NCBI RefSeq assembly: GCF_024832785.1
Contig: NZ_CP116615.1
Span: 3,162,001 to 3,226,000 of the forward strand
Reading direction: 5' to 3'
Source of the DNA: Fontisphaera persica
Lineage (GTDB): Bacteria; Verrucomicrobiota; Verrucomicrobiia; Limisphaerales; Fontisphaeraceae
DNA length: 64,000 bases
Both the position numbers and the translations under genes were made by a program. A model generated the notes under the pieces. The model did no database searches. It saw only the letters and a list, made by a program, of their open reading frames with translations, and was not told where the DNA came from. Positions 53,987 through 63,856 of the stretch are shown here, piece after piece; position 1 is the stretch's first letter, and every line of letters starts with the position of its first letter.

Positions 53987-55945
53987 TTACAAACCGCGCA
54001 GGGCCTTTTGTGCCTGGCGTTTGGTCTGCTCGTTGGCGGACTTGTCCACCACCCATTGCAACGCCTTGCGCCGCAGCTCCACTGGCGCATCCGCCAGATC
54101 CTTGCGCGCCGCCAGCCCCGCCAGGGCCGAACAGGCATCCTCCTTGAGCGCGTCGTCCGCCCCCAGCTCCATCAACTGCTCGAGGGCGCGCCCGCTGGGA
54201 ATGCTGCCCAGCACCGTCATGGCCAGCCGCCGCTCTTCCGGCCGATTGAGCAGCGGGTAAACCGCATTGAGTTTTTCCAGCTTCGCCTGCGGCGTCAATT
54301 TGGGATCGCCTTGCAAGTATTGCAAATACCCGCGCGCGCCCAGCACTTGATGCAGCGTCTTTTTGCCCTCGCGCGCCAGCGTTAACAAAGGCTCGGCCAC
54401 CGCGGCATCCTCCGGCCAGCTATTGGGCCACGTCGAGAGGGTCCGCACGGCTTCATCCTGCACCGAGGCATCCGCGTCCTGCAGCGCCGTGCGCACTGCC
54501 GCCAGGGCGGTGGCTCCGCCTACACTGGCCATGGTATGCAGGCCAATTTTGCGCAGGGCTGGCTTCTGGCTTTGCATCAACACCATGAAATGTGGCAGGC
54601 AGGCGGCGCGCTCGCGCGCACTGATGGCCAGCAGGGCCTTTTCAATTTCCGCCTCCTCGGCGCCGGGCTGGCCCAGACGTTGCACCAGTTGTCCGGCATG
54701 TTGGGCGCTGCCCAGCAACCCGGCGGCCCCGATGGCCGCCACCCGCGTGGCGGCATCGGCATCGTTGATGGCGGCCATGATGGCCGGCAGCGCCGCGGTG
54801 GTTTGCCGCTGCCCGGCCAGCTCAATCAACGCCAGCCGCAGCCGGCCCGTGGCCTTGGCGAGGCGCGCCGTCAATTGCTGATCCACTTCCTTCCCCGGAA
54901 TGCGCGCCAGCGCCACCCGCGCCGCCTTGGCCAGGTCCGCGTCTTCCTCGCCGGTCAAATCCAGCAACGTGGGCACTGCGCCAAGGTGGCCCATGCGGTC
55001 CAGCGCGGTTATCGCCGCCAGCCGCACGGATTTGGGGCCGCTCAACGCCGCCTTTTGCACCGTGGGCAGCGCGGAGGCATCCGCGCGGTCCGCCAGCACC
55101 AGCAGCAGCATCGGTTTGCGGGCCTCCGGCGTTTTTTCCAGTTCCGCCGCAATCGCCTCCGTCACCTTGCGCCCGGGCAGCTCGCGCGCGGCCACCAGCC
55201 CGATGTGGAAAAACGCCCGCTCGGGCGAGCGCAGTTGCTCCAGCAACAGCGGCAGCCCGCCGGCGCCCCGCGCCAGAATGGCGCCGCGAGTGGCCTCGAG
55301 CAACCGCTGCTGCGAGACCGGCGCCTTGCGAATTTGATCATAGAGCCGCACCGCTTCGCTGGCGTTGCCGGCGGCCAGCAGCCGTTCCGCGCACACCACC
55401 GCGCCCTCGGCAATGTCGGTTTTGAGCGCCAGTGGCGCCTGGTCCAGGGCTTGGGACAACGCCTTCGCCGCCGCCGCGCCGCCGATGTTGCCCAGCGCTG
55501 CCGCCGCCGCGGAAACCACTTCGGGGTCGGCCTCTTTGAGTTTCGGCGCCAGCACCGTCACGGCCTGCACGTCGCGCCGGCGGTTGATGGAATTAATCAC
55601 GCCCACCAGCAGCCGTCCCTGCAACCGGCCGGCGGCCTCGCGCAACGCGGCGTCCGCGGTGGAATCGGGAATGGCCTCCAGCGCAATCCGCGCCCACGAG
55701 GCCAGCTCCTTGTCCGCCAGCAAGGGCGCCAGCGCCGGCACCGCCTCGCGCGTGCCCTTGATGGCCAGAAACTTGCAGGCGATGGCCTTGTCCGCCGGCG
55801 GCGCGTCCGAGCGCAGCGTGCGGATTAAATCCGCCTCCGGCGGAATGACCGCCGCCCGCACGGCAGCCAGGGTGAAAAACGCGGCCCCCAGGGCCAGAGT
55901 CAGCAGCAAACGTTTCATAAGCTTTGGCGACATTTGGATATTCAT
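53987..55945 (-). CDS. Exported HEAT-repeat protein
   Basis: The 652-aa protein has a signal peptide (LMKRLLLTLALGAAFFTLAA) and then consists almost entirely of HEAT/PBS-lyase-type helical repeats, for example AVPALAPLLADKELASWARI, AVTVLAPKLKEADPEVVSAA, PTLLDLTGEEDADLAKAARV and AVRTALQDADASVQDEAVRT. It is expected to be a periplasmic scaffold. Start could be 55945, 55933 or 55918; none has a strong ribosome site. It follows the Gfo/Idh gene by 38 bp on the same strand, a pairing seen in Verrucomicrobiota/Planctomycetota, so cotranscription is likely. Confidence 0.82.
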   Translation of the reverse strand: MNIQMSPKLMKRLLLTLALGAAFFTLAAVRAAVIPPEADLIRTLRSDAPPADKAIACKFLAIKGTREAVPALAPLLADKELASWARIALEAIPDSTADAALREAAGRLQGRLLVGVINSINRRRDVQAVTVLAPKLKEADPEVVSAAAAALGNIGGAAAAKALSQALDQAPLALKTDIAEGAVVCAERLLAAGNASEAVRLYDQIRKAPVSQQRLLEATRGAILARGAGGLPLLLEQLRSPERAFFHIGLVAARELPGRKVTEAIAAELEKTPEARKPMLLLVLADRADASALPTVQKAALSGPKSVRLAAITALDRMGHLGAVPTLLDLTGEEDADLAKAARVALARIPGKEVDQQLTARLAKATGRLRLALIELAGQRQTTAALPAIMAAINDADAATRVAAIGAAGLLGSAQHAGQLVQRLGQPGAEEAEIEKALLAISARERAACLPHFMVLMQSQKPALRKIGLHTMASVGGATALAAVRTALQDADASVQDEAVRTLSTWPNSWPEDAAVAEPLLTLAREGKKTLHQVLGARGYLQYLQGDPKLTPQAKLEKLNAVYPLLNRPEERRLAMTVLGSIPSGRALEQLMELGADDALKEDACSALAGLAARKDLADAPVELRRKALQWVVDKSANEQTKRQAQKALRGL

Positions 55946-55983
55946 TTCAACTCATTTCCCTCATTCACGGTCATGGCCTGTTT

Positions 55984-57300
55984 TTACACCCGCCACGGCT
56001 CGCGCAGCGCTTCGGAGCGCAGCCGGTTGGCTTCCTCATCATTGATAAACTCGTTCTTTTTGGGGTCATAGCGCACCTTGCGATTGAGAAAGAGCGAGAT
56101 GTTCCCCGCGTGACAGGTGATGTGCGACCAGCACGCCGCTTCGGCGTTGGCCCGCGTGCGCCCGCGCGACTTCACACAATCCAGAAAATCGCGCACATGA
56201 AAATCCGCCGGGTAACCACCAATCTTCGCGCCGCGCCCCACCAGCAACGTTTCCGAGCTGGCGACGATGTCGCCGCTGTCGGCCGTTTCCACCCAGCCCG
56301 TGCTGCCCTCGAAACGCACCGGGCAGGAGCCGAGCGGCAGCCAGCCTTCGTTGCGCACAATCAATTTCACTCCGTTGGGATAGAGGGCGTGGAGCTGGCC
56401 ATTCTTGGGCTCGTATTCGATGGCGGCCGTGTTGTCGCAATCCGCCGCCAACTGGCACAAGTCCACGCAATGCGAGCCCCACTCGAGGCAGCCGCCGCCC
56501 ACCAGCCCACCGCCTTTCTCGAAGTTAAAACCATCGAGCAAACGCCGGTTGTAAGGCCGCCACGCCGCCGGCCCCAGATACAAATCCCAGTCCACCTCCT
56601 CCTTGTCCGGCTCAGGCTCCGCCGGCAGCCAGCCGCTGGTCTTGGTCTCCAGCCCCATGGGATGCGCGTGCACGGTGTGCAACTTGCCCAGCTTGCCCTG
56701 CCGCGCGAGGTCAATACAGAACACAAAATTGGGGAGGCTGCGCCGTTGGGTGCCCGCCTGGAAGATGCGGCCGGTGCGCTTGAACACCTCCGCCAGCGCC
56801 AGGCTCTCATCAATGTTCTTGGTGCACGGCTTTTCGCAATACACATCCTTGCCCGCCCGCGCGGCCAGCGAGGAGGCTGCCGCATGCCAGTTGGGGCCGG
56901 TGGCAATGAGCACGGCGTCAATGTCCTGCCGCGCCAGCAGCTCGCGCAAATCGCGGTAGGTCGCGCAATCATTGGCCTGGTAATGGGCGTCCACCCGCTT
57001 CTTCACCGCGTCGCGCCGGGCGGCTTTCACATCGGCCACCGCCAGGAACCGGACATCCGGTTGATGCAGAAACACCCCCAGCACGTAATTGCCGCGGTTG
57101 CCGATGCCAATGCCGCCCATGACAATCCGTTCGCTGGGCGCCACGCCGCCGTCCCGGCCGACCGTGGCGCCGGGCACAACCTGGGGCGCGGCCAGCAGCA
57201 CCGCCCCGGCCTTGAGGGAGGTGCCCAAAAATTGACGACGATTCACCGCAAGGCGCGCCGACGCGCCGCCTTGCCTCGGGGAGACATGTGATTGCTTCAT
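55984..57300 (-). CDS. Tat-exported Gfo/Idh/MocA-family oxidoreductase
   Basis: The 438-aa protein has a Tat signal NRRQFLGTSLKAGAVLLAAP, a Rossmann domain (IVMGGIGIGNRGNYVLGVF; VRFLAVADVKAARRDA), the EKPCTKN motif (KDVYCEKPCTKNIDE) with the catalytic Lys, and the C-terminal alpha/beta domain with a WGSHCVDLCQLA segment. It likely oxidises or epimerises a sugar or polyol with a tightly held NAD(P). The substrate is unknown. The HEAT-repeat gene follows after 38 bp. The ATG at 57300 begins MKQSHVSP; 57330 is an alternative. Confidence 0.9.
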   Translation of the reverse strand: MKQSHVSPRQGGASARLAVNRRQFLGTSLKAGAVLLAAPQVVPGATVGRDGGVAPSERIVMGGIGIGNRGNYVLGVFLHQPDVRFLAVADVKAARRDAVKKRVDAHYQANDCATYRDLRELLARQDIDAVLIATGPNWHAAASSLAARAGKDVYCEKPCTKNIDESLALAEVFKRTGRIFQAGTQRRSLPNFVFCIDLARQGKLGKLHTVHAHPMGLETKTSGWLPAEPEPDKEEVDWDLYLGPAAWRPYNRRLLDGFNFEKGGGLVGGGCLEWGSHCVDLCQLAADCDNTAAIEYEPKNGQLHALYPNGVKLIVRNEGWLPLGSCPVRFEGSTGWVETADSGDIVASSETLLVGRGAKIGGYPADFHVRDFLDCVKSRGRTRANAEAACWSHITCHAGNISLFLNRKVRYDPKKNEFINDEEANRLRSEALREPWRV

Positions 57301-57587
57301 AGGAGATGCGTTAAAATCCACGGGCGCCATGATGGTTGCTCAATGAATAAATCCGACTGCCCATGCGTCATTTATCGTTGCCGGTGGCTGAACACAACAA
57401 CATCATTTTTGAGACGCCGCCACTTGTCAAATCATTCAACACTCTTAAAGTGGCGCGGGTATGCTTTTTGCCCCGGGCAGGCGCACGCAACCTGGCGCAC
57501 GATGGGTTGGCCTGCCTCCCCTCCCGACAACCGCAACTGCCCGAAAGATCGTGCCTTCGGGCCCGTTCCGCATTAGACTGAACTGCC

Positions 57588-58142
57588 ATGAAACCGACAT
57601 GCTGTGCAACCGCAACGCAGGAAAGGTTACGCCGGGCCCGCGGTGGTTTGTCCGTGCGCGCCGTTGCCCTGCTCATTGTGGTGGCGGCCGCGGTGGTGGG
57701 CGGCACTGCCGGCTATTTTTATTACCGCGAGTATTTCACCACCCCTGCCAGCACCGAACCGGAGCCGCCCAACGTCTCTTATAAAAAGTGGGAAAAAACC
57801 AGCAACCTTTACGTCAAAATTGAACCCACTCCCTGGGAGCGCCGCCTCGGCCGCAATTTGCATCGCACAGCCTACCAGGCCGCCACCAACTTGGTCTGCC
57901 AGACCCTGGCCCGGCCGGAAACCGCCCGCTTTCAACCCTATGCCCGGGCCAAAATCACCGGCGTGGACTGGCGCTTCCTCGTCAAATGCGACTACACTGC
58001 CGTCAATAAATCCGGCGAATTCCACCAGTACGACTTCCGCGCCTTCCTCAAGCGCGATACCAACGAAGTCTGGACGCTGGAATACCTGGACAAGGACAAG
58101 GAGGACGGCACCAAGAAACCCAAATCCACAAGCAGCGAATAA
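57588..58142 (+). CDS. Hypothetical membrane-anchored protein
   Basis: The 184-aa product has one N-terminal transmembrane helix (VRAVALLIVVAAAVVGGTAG) after a basic cytoplasmic tip and an external domain of about 130 residues with YYREYF, VYVKIEP-like SNLYVKIEPTPWERRLGRN and FLVKCDYTAVNKSGEFHQYD. The C-terminus is Lys-rich (DKDKEDGTKKPKSTSSE). I do not recognise a family; the fold may be a small beta-rich (NTF2-like) domain, unproven. It lies 59 bp upstream of trmB, possibly cotranscribed. A GCCCGAA/TTCGGGC hairpin (57539-57562) precedes it. Confidence 0.6.
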   Translation: MKPTCCATATQERLRRARGGLSVRAVALLIVVAAAVVGGTAGYFYYREYFTTPASTEPEPPNVSYKKWEKTSNLYVKIEPTPWERRLGRNLHRTAYQAATNLVCQTLARPETARFQPYARAKITGVDWRFLVKCDYTAVNKSGEFHQYDFRAFLKRDTNEVWTLEYLDKDKEDGTKKPKSTSSE

Positions 58143-58201
58143 TCCACCGCCCCCGCCGCAGACGGCCTCGGCTTTGGAGCCAGATTTACTCGCACCCCTT
58201 C

Positions 58202-58846
58202 ATGGATTCTAACGCCATTCCCGCCACGGCCTGGCTGGACCCTACCCGGCCCAGCCTCTTCCACCCCATTACCAGCCTCATTGAACGGCTGGACTGGCGG
58301 CAGCTTTTCCTCACCCCGCAGCCGGTGGAAGTTGAGCTGGGCAGCGGTGATGGCTCCTTTCTGGCCCAATACGCCCGGTTGCATCCAGAGCGGAATTTCC
58401 TCGGGGTCGAGCGCCTGCTGGGCCGCGCCCGCAAGCTCGAACGCAAAGCCCTTCGCGCCGGGCTGACCAACCTGCGCATCATTCGGCTCGAAGCCAGCTA
58501 TCTCACGGAGTATCTTTTACCCCACCATTCTGTGGAGGTTTTTCACATTTATTTCCCCGACCCCTGGCCCAAGAAAAAACATCACAAAAACCGGCTGGTC
58601 AACGAGCGCTTTGTGCAGTTGCTGGGCCGCGTCCTCACCCCCGGCGGCTGGGTGCACCTGCGCACCGATGACCAGGGATACTTTTCCTGGATGCAGGATG
58701 CCTTCGCCGCCCATCCCGCTTTCCTTTCGCGCACGCCCCCGCCGGAATTGCTTGCCCTTAAAACCGACTTCGAGCTGGAGTTCAATCAGAAGGGCATTCC
58801 CACGCTGGCGCTTTCTTATCAATGGCAGGGAGACAAGGCCTGCTGA
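58202..58846 (+). CDS. trmB: tRNA (guanine-N7-)-methyltransferase
   Basis: The 214-aa SAM-dependent enzyme forms m7G at position 46 of tRNAs. Landmarks are VELGSGDGSFLAQYA (SAM site), NFLGVERLLGRARKLER, the signature IYFPDPWPKKKHHKNRLV, and HLRTDDQGYFSWM. Length matches the family (210-240 aa). Start ATG at 58202. It probably forms a short transcript with the hypothetical gene upstream. Confidence 0.95.
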   Translation: MDSNAIPATAWLDPTRPSLFHPITSLIERLDWRQLFLTPQPVEVELGSGDGSFLAQYARLHPERNFLGVERLLGRARKLERKALRAGLTNLRIIRLEASYLTEYLLPHHSVEVFHIYFPDPWPKKKHHKNRLVNERFVQLLGRVLTPGGWVHLRTDDQGYFSWMQDAFAAHPAFLSRTPPPELLALKTDFELEFNQKGIPTLALSYQWQGDKAC

Positions 58847-59003
58847 CCCGCCCCTCCCTCACGGCAGCCAATCCCCCGCCGTGAAAATGCTGGAAAATGC
58901 GCGCCAGCGCTCTTTCTTCGCCTTGTTGGGATTGCCTCAATCCTTGGCGTGTGTCCTGCTCCGTACTTCGGAGAGGGGGCCGGCCTGGCGCGCGCTTGAA
59001 CTC

Positions 59004-59462
59004 TTAAACGTCAATCACCGGCCCGCCGCGGTCATCACTGCCGGAGCGGTCTTCCCGGCGGCGGGCCCGGCTGAAACGCACCCGGGTGTTGCCCGTGCCG
59101 GTGAGGCTGTTAAGCAACAGACTCAACACGGCAATCACCAGCGCCCCTTTGAACGCCGCCCAAAATCCGGCCACGTGAAAGCCTTTGACCAGCTCGCCCA
59201 CCAGCCACAGCAGGCCGGCATTGATGACCAGTGTGAACAGGCCCAGCGTCAACAACAACAAGGGCAGCGAGAGCAACATCAGGATGGGCCGCACAAACGC
59301 ATTCAACAAACCCAGCAGCAACGTGGCCACCACCAAATCCACCCACCCCTCGTAGGTGATGCCATCCACCACGTGCGCCGCCACCAGCACGCCCACCATG
59401 GTGATGATCCAGGCCTGCACAAAGGCCTTTAATTTCTCAGGGACGATGGGAGCTGCCTGCAT
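59004..59462 (-). CDS. Phage holin family (PF04020-like) membrane protein
   Basis: The 152-aa protein has four hydrophobic helices (AWIITMVGVLVAAHVVDGI, LVVATLLLGLLNAFVRPILM, LLSLPLLLLTLGLFTLVINAGLLWLV, FKGALVIAVLSLLLNSL) and the LLGLLNAFVRPIL motif of the phage-holin-4-like family. In bacterial chromosomes this family is a common small inner-membrane protein of unknown function, unrelated to lysis. A charged tail (FSRARRREDRSGSDDRGG) follows. It is 30 bp downstream of lpxD's stop on the same strand, thus likely in the panD-lpxD operon. Confidence 0.85.
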   Translation of the reverse strand: MQAAPIVPEKLKAFVQAWIITMVGVLVAAHVVDGITYEGWVDLVVATLLLGLLNAFVRPILMLLSLPLLLLTLGLFTLVINAGLLWLVGELVKGFHVAGFWAAFKGALVIAVLSLLLNSLTGTGNTRVRFSRARRREDRSGSDDRGGPVIDV

Positions 59463-59492
59463 GATGCTTCCCCAAGGGCGGTGGTTCAGAGC

Positions 59493-60548
59493 CTACGGCG
59501 CCGGGTCAGACGCCCGTTGCGCCTCCGCTCCCTCGCCCATTTTTTCCAACTTCTGTTCCAGCTCGCGCACACGCCGGATTAAATCCGGCAACTGTGTAAT
59601 GGCGATGAGCTGCCGTTTGGTCTGGCGGTCCGGTTGCGCCGGACTGCCCAGCCATTTCTGGCCGTCGGGGATGTCGTGCATGACCCCAGACTGCGCCGCC
59701 ACGGTGACCTGGTTGCCAATCTTCAAATGCCCGGCTATGCCCACCTGCCCTGCCAGCACCACGTAATTGCCCAGCGAGGTGCTCCCGGCAATCCCCACCT
59801 GCGCCACGATGATGCAATGCTCGCCGATGGTCACGTTGTGCGCAATCTGCACCAGATTATCAATCTTCGTGCCCCGCCCAATCACCGTCGGCCCCAGCGC
59901 CCCCCGGTCAATCGTCACATTCGCCCCAATCTCCACATCATCATGGATGATCACCGTCCCAATTTGGGGCACCTTCAAATGCTTCCCCTCATCCATCACA
60001 TACCCAAATCCGTCCGAGCCAATCACCGTGCCCGCGTGCACTCGCACCCGCTGCCCCAACTGCACCCCCGGATACAGCGTCACATGCGGAAACAACCGGC
60101 AATCGGCCCCCACCCGCGCGCCTTCGCCCACATGCACATGGCTTTCCAAGATGGTCCCCGGCCCAATAATCGCCCCCGCCGCCACCACGCAATAAGGTCC
60201 CACCGCCGCCGTGGCATCCACCTGCGCCCCCGCCGCCACCACCGCCGTGGGATGCACCCCCGCCGGCGGACGGCGCTCGGGGAAAAACAAGGGCAGCACC
60301 CGCGCAAAAGCCACCCGCGCATTCTTCACCTTGATGAGCGTTTTGTCCCCGGCCGGGTAATCCGCCGCCACCAGAATGGCACTGGCCGCGCTCTGCCGCG
60401 CCGCCTCAAAATATTCGTCATTCTCGGCAAACGTCAGGTCTCCAGTTTTGGCCGCTTTCGCTGGCGCAAAGCCGGTTAATTCAATGTCAGGATTGCCCGC
60501 CACCTCTCCCTGCAGGTGCGCGGCGATTTGGGCAGCAGTCCAAGGCAT
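59493..60548 (-). CDS. lpxD: UDP-3-O-acylglucosamine N-acyltransferase
   Basis: The 351-aa left-handed beta-helix enzyme transfers a hydroxyacyl chain in lipid A synthesis. N-terminal uridine-binding domain ([36 protein letters not shown]), hexapeptide repeats ([20 protein letters not shown]) and catalytic His in [12 protein letters not shown] (H237; H239 in E. coli) are all visible. A C-terminal coiled helix ([13 protein letters not shown]) ends it. The ATG at 60548 is 10 bp after the panD stop, indicating an operon. It shows a Gram-negative envelope. Confidence 0.95.
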   Translation of the reverse strand: MPWTAAQIAAHLQGEVAGNPDIELTGFAPAKAAKTGDLTFAENDEYFEAARQSAASAILVAADYPAGDKTLIKVKNARVAFARVLPLFFPERRPPAGVHPTAVVAAGAQVDATAAVGPYCVVAAGAIIGPGTILESHVHVGEGARVGADCRLFPHVTLYPGVQLGQRVRVHAGTVIGSDGFGYVMDEGKHLKVPQIGTVIIHDDVEIGANVTIDRGALGPTVIGRGTKIDNLVQIAHNVTIGEHCIIVAQVGIAGSTSLGNYVVLAGQVGIAGHLKIGNQVTVAAQSGVMHDIPDGQKWLGSPAQPDRQTKRQLIAITQLPDLIRRVRELEQKLEKMGEGAEAQRASDPAP

Positions 60549-60558
60549 GGGATGTTTC

Positions 60559-60915
60559 CTACTTGCGGGCCACGATGCGGTTGTTTTCCCCCAGCACAAT
60601 GACCGTGGGATGCCAGTCGGCCGCCTGCGCGGCGTCCACTTCCGTAAAACTCATGATGGTCAGGCGGTCGCCCGCCTTGCCGCAATGGGCGGCGGCGCCG
60701 TTCAGCACAATTTGCCCCGAGCCCCGCGGTCCTTTGATGACATACGTTTCAAAGCGCGCCCCGTTGGCCATGTTGCTGCATAAAATTTTTTCATACGGAT
60801 GCAACCCCGCGGCCTCCATCAAATCCTCCGCAATCGTCAGGCTGCCCTCGTAATCGAGGCTGCCGCCGGTGACTTGCGCCCGGTGAATCTTCGACTTCAA
60901 GAGATGTACGAGCAT
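60559..60915 (-). CDS. panD: Aspartate 1-decarboxylase
   Basis: The 118-aa pyruvoyl enzyme makes beta-alanine for pantothenate. The self-cleavage site Gly24-Ser25 is in [14 protein letters not shown], with [20 protein letters not shown] in front and [16 protein letters not shown] later. Start ATG 60915 restores the family N-terminus exactly. It leads the panD-lpxD-holin-like run on the minus strand, with 10 bp to lpxD. Confidence 0.95.
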   Translation of the reverse strand: MLVHLLKSKIHRAQVTGGSLDYEGSLTIAEDLMEAAGLHPYEKILCSNMANGARFETYVIKGPRGSGQIVLNGAAAHCGKAGDRLTIMSFTEVDAAQAADWHPTVIVLGENNRIVARK

Positions 60916-61084
60916 AAATGACGGTTGGTGACCACCGTTAGACCTCCCAATATACCCTACCGCCGCCCCCATTCAATACCAAACCCCCGACCGGCAAAAG
61001 CACGGCCGCCGACACAATAAAGCCCGACGCCGGCGCCAGCCATCCTGCTCCCATTGTAACCTTTTTTACCGCAGCGGCTCTTTG

Positions 61085-61090
61085 TATAGT
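61085..61090 (+). promoter_or_regulatory. Possible -10 element before the Sua5-type gene
   Basis: TATAGT at 61085-61090 lies nine bases upstream of the ATG at 61100, so transcription would begin at or just before the start codon. No -35 match stands at the usual distance (TTTTTT at 61062). Confidence 0.35.
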
Positions 61091-61099
61091 GGTCGGGGC

Positions 61100-62137
61100 A
61101 TGGTGAATCTGTCACAAACTGAAATCTTGCCGCTGCACTCGCCGCAGGCTTTTGCCGCAGCCGTGGAGCGGGCGGCCGCTTTGCTCCAGGCAGGCGAAGT
61201 GGTGGCCGTGCCCACCGAAACCGTTTACGGCCTGGCCGCCAACGCCCTGGACCCCCGCGCCGTGGCCGCGATTTACGCCGTCAAGGGACGCCCCGCCCGC
61301 AATCCCATCATCGTGCATGTGGCCAGTGAAACCATGGCCCGCGCCTGTGTGGCCGACTGGCCGGCTTCCGCGGCGGCACTCGCCCACTCCTTCTGGCCCG
61401 GCCCGCTGACCCTCGTGCTGCCCAAAGCCCCCCACATCCCGGACGTCGTCACCGCCGGCGGCCCGACGGTGGGCGTGCGCTGGCCGCGCCATCCGTTCAT
61501 GCAGGCCCTGATTCAACGCTGCGGTTTCCCCCTGGCTGCCCCCAGCGCGAATTTGTCCAACCGTGTTTCCCCCACCACGGCGGCGCATGTGCGCCATCAT
61601 CTGGAAGGGCGCATCCCGCTCATCGTGGACGGCGGCCCGTGCCCGGTGGGCATTGAGTCCACCGTGGTGGCCCTGGCAGGCCCCTCGTTCCGCGTGTTGC
61701 GGCCGGGCATCATTCATGAGGCCTCCCTGGCGGCCGTGTTGGGGGTGGAGTCTGCCCCCGCCGCAGGGCCGGAAGACGCGCAAGCCCCCCTGGCCAGTCC
61801 GGGCCGCTTACCCCGGCATTACGCCCCACGCGCCCAGGTTTTAATCTGGAAATGGGCAGACGAAACGGATTTGCGGGCGCGCCTGGCCCAGCTCAACGCC
61901 CGGCCGGAGCAAACGTACGTCCTCGCTCACGCCTGCGTCCCCCAGCAGGCCGGCTGGCTCGAAGTTAGCGTGGCGCCACACGATGCCGAGGCGTACGCAC
62001 GGGCGCTCTACGCCGAGCTGCATCGCGCCGATGCCCGGCACGCCCGCTGGCTGGCGGTGGAGCAACCGCCGGAGGACGCCCCCTGGCAGGCCATCCACGA
62101 CCGCTTGCGCCGGGCGGCACAGCAGGAAAAAACATGA
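61100..62137 (+). CDS. L-threonylcarbamoyladenylate synthase, Sua5 long form
   Basis: The 345-aa enzyme makes threonylcarbamoyl-AMP, the first step of t6A37 tRNA modification. YrdC/Sua5 landmarks are GEVVAVPTETVYGLAANA, AVKGRPARNPIIVHV, WPGPLTLVLPK, VGVRWPRHP and APSANLSNRVSPT; the C-terminal Sua5 domain follows (LPRHYAPRAQVLIW, about residue 235 onward). Start: ATG at 61100, with GTG at 61103 also possible; no Shine-Dalgarno. The tolC-like gene begins 84 bp downstream on the same strand. Confidence 0.94.
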   Translation: MVNLSQTEILPLHSPQAFAAAVERAAALLQAGEVVAVPTETVYGLAANALDPRAVAAIYAVKGRPARNPIIVHVASETMARACVADWPASAAALAHSFWPGPLTLVLPKAPHIPDVVTAGGPTVGVRWPRHPFMQALIQRCGFPLAAPSANLSNRVSPTTAAHVRHHLEGRIPLIVDGGPCPVGIESTVVALAGPSFRVLRPGIIHEASLAAVLGVESAPAAGPEDAQAPLASPGRLPRHYAPRAQVLIWKWADETDLRARLAQLNARPEQTYVLAHACVPQQAGWLEVSVAPHDAEAYARALYAELHRADARHARWLAVEQPPEDAPWQAIHDRLRRAAQQEKT

Positions 62138-62220
62138 ATTTGCGGGCAGATATTGATTGCACTGCCCGAAATGCGTTACGATGGTTTGACGTTTTGGGAA
62201 AAAACTTGCAAGCTCGACCA

Positions 62221-63759
62221 ATGACACGACTGGGAATCATCTTGGGTCTGGTGGCCGCCTGGAGCGGCATCGCCTGGGGCCAAACCAATGGCCTGACCGA
62301 ACGCGCCATTTCGCTGGACGAATGCCTGGAGATGGCGCTGCAAAACAATTTCACCCTCCGCATCGAGCGCCACAACATCGAGCAGGCCCGCTTTGACCTG
62401 CGCCGCGCGCAAACCGCCTATGACCCGCTGCTGGTCTTTGGCCTCACCCGCGCCGAGAATACGGGCCTGAACCAGACGTTTGACCGCTCTGGCAACCGCT
62501 CCGAAAGCTCCTCCCGCAACACCGTGGACACCCTCCAATACGGTATCAGCGGCCTGGGCCCCATGGGCTTTGAATACTCCGTGCCCGTGCGATTCACCCG
62601 CAGCTTTGGCGACGGCTACCGGTACAACGTCCTGGACTTGAACACCTTCACCTTTGTGCCCGTGGGCTACGATGAATATGCCGCCCGCTTAAACATCGAG
62701 ATGAGGCAACCCCTCCTGCGTAACTTCGCCGTGGACGGCGTCCGCCGCACCATCCAGGTCAACCGCAAGCTGCTCAAAATGTCCGAGCACCAATACGAAG
62801 CCCGCCTCATGGAAGTTATGACCCTGGTGGAGCTGGCCTATTACGAGCTGATATTCGCCCGCGAAAATGTGAAAGTCCAGGAACAGGCCCTTAAACTGGC
62901 GGAAAAACTCCTGGACAACAACCGCAAGAGTTTCAACGTCGGCAGCATGGCCATCCTCGAAGTGCATCGCGCCGAATCCCTGGTGGCCAGCACGCGGGCC
63001 GATTTGCTGGCCGCCCAGCAATTGGTCAAAGTCCAGGAAAACGTCCTCAAAAACCTCATCACCAAAGATTTGCCCGAATGGAAGCAAGTCTCCTTGGCCC
63101 CCTCGGAGCCCCTGATGGCGGTCCCCCAAGCCCTCGATGTGCGCGAAAGCTGGCGTACCGGCTTGAGCAAACGCCCCGACCTGGCCCAGTTGCGCGTGGA
63201 CTTGGAACGCCAGGACATTGACATCCGCTACTTCAAAAATCAGACCCTGCCCAACTTGAACCTGGTGGGCTCCTACGGTCGCGACGCCCTGGGCACCGGT
63301 TTCGAAAATACCTGGTCCGACCTGCATTTCCGCGATAAAGCCGTGGACTACTACTACGGCATCGAACTCAGCTTTCCCTGGGGCCGCCGTGAAGCCAAAT
63401 ACCGCCTGGCTCAAGAAAAAGACCAGCGCTTGCAAAAAGAGCTTATCCTCCAAAAATTGCAGCAAGATATCCTGGTCCAAATTGACGACGCCATCGAGGC
63501 CGTCAAAACCAGCTACGACCGCATCGCCGCCACCCGCCAGGCCGCTGCCTTTGCCCAAAAAGTGCTCGAATCCGAAGAATCCCTCATGCGTGTGGGCATG
63601 AGCACCTCCTTCATGATTATGCAATATCAGCGCGACCTCACTGCCGCCCGCTCTGAGGAAGTCCGCGCCATTGTTGACTACAACAAAAACCTCGCCCGCC
63701 TCGCTCAGGCCGAAGGCAGCACCTTGGAGCGCCGCAAAATAAAACTCCAGTTCAAATAA
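62221..63759 (+). CDS. TolC-family outer-membrane efflux protein
   Basis: The 512-aa protein has a signal peptide (MTRLGIILGLVAAWSGIAWG) and two OEP-type halves (about residues 25-270 and 290-505), each with long amphipathic helices. Examples are SLDECLEMALQNNFTLRIER, VELAYYELIFARENVKVQEQ, LAEKLLDNNRKSFNVGSMAILEV and VQIDDAIEAVKTSYDRIAAT. It should form a trimeric outer-membrane exit duct for an efflux pump or type I secretion. No membrane-fusion or inner-membrane pump gene is inside the window; they may follow beyond 64 kb. Its ATG at 62221 begins the signal. Confidence 0.88.
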   Translation: MTRLGIILGLVAAWSGIAWGQTNGLTERAISLDECLEMALQNNFTLRIERHNIEQARFDLRRAQTAYDPLLVFGLTRAENTGLNQTFDRSGNRSESSSRNTVDTLQYGISGLGPMGFEYSVPVRFTRSFGDGYRYNVLDLNTFTFVPVGYDEYAARLNIEMRQPLLRNFAVDGVRRTIQVNRKLLKMSEHQYEARLMEVMTLVELAYYELIFARENVKVQEQALKLAEKLLDNNRKSFNVGSMAILEVHRAESLVASTRADLLAAQQLVKVQENVLKNLITKDLPEWKQVSLAPSEPLMAVPQALDVRESWRTGLSKRPDLAQLRVDLERQDIDIRYFKNQTLPNLNLVGSYGRDALGTGFENTWSDLHFRDKAVDYYYGIELSFPWGRREAKYRLAQEKDQRLQKELILQKLQQDILVQIDDAIEAVKTSYDRIAATRQAAAFAQKVLESEESLMRVGMSTSFMIMQYQRDLTAARSEEVRAIVDYNKNLARLAQAEGSTLERRKIKLQFK

Positions 63760-63856
63760 CCAGGAGCAGGACAACAAATCAAATCTCCCGCCTCCCCCGA
63801 GGCCACGCCCCCACACCTGCCTTCCCTTTCCCTGGCGCAGGCCTCCCCGATGTAGC

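Noticed and set aside
54536-55828. 430-codon plus-strand frame rich in Gln, Arg and Gly
   Set aside because: Antisense to the HEAT-repeat gene; composition reflects the repeat codons on the other strand.
59004-59462. Phage holin as sign of a prophage
   Set aside because: No other phage genes exist nearby; PF04020-type proteins are ordinary chromosomal membrane proteins.
59634-60479. 281-codon plus-strand open frame rich in His, Arg and Pro
   Set aside because: Antisense to lpxD; its repetitive look comes from the hexapeptide repeats on the other strand.
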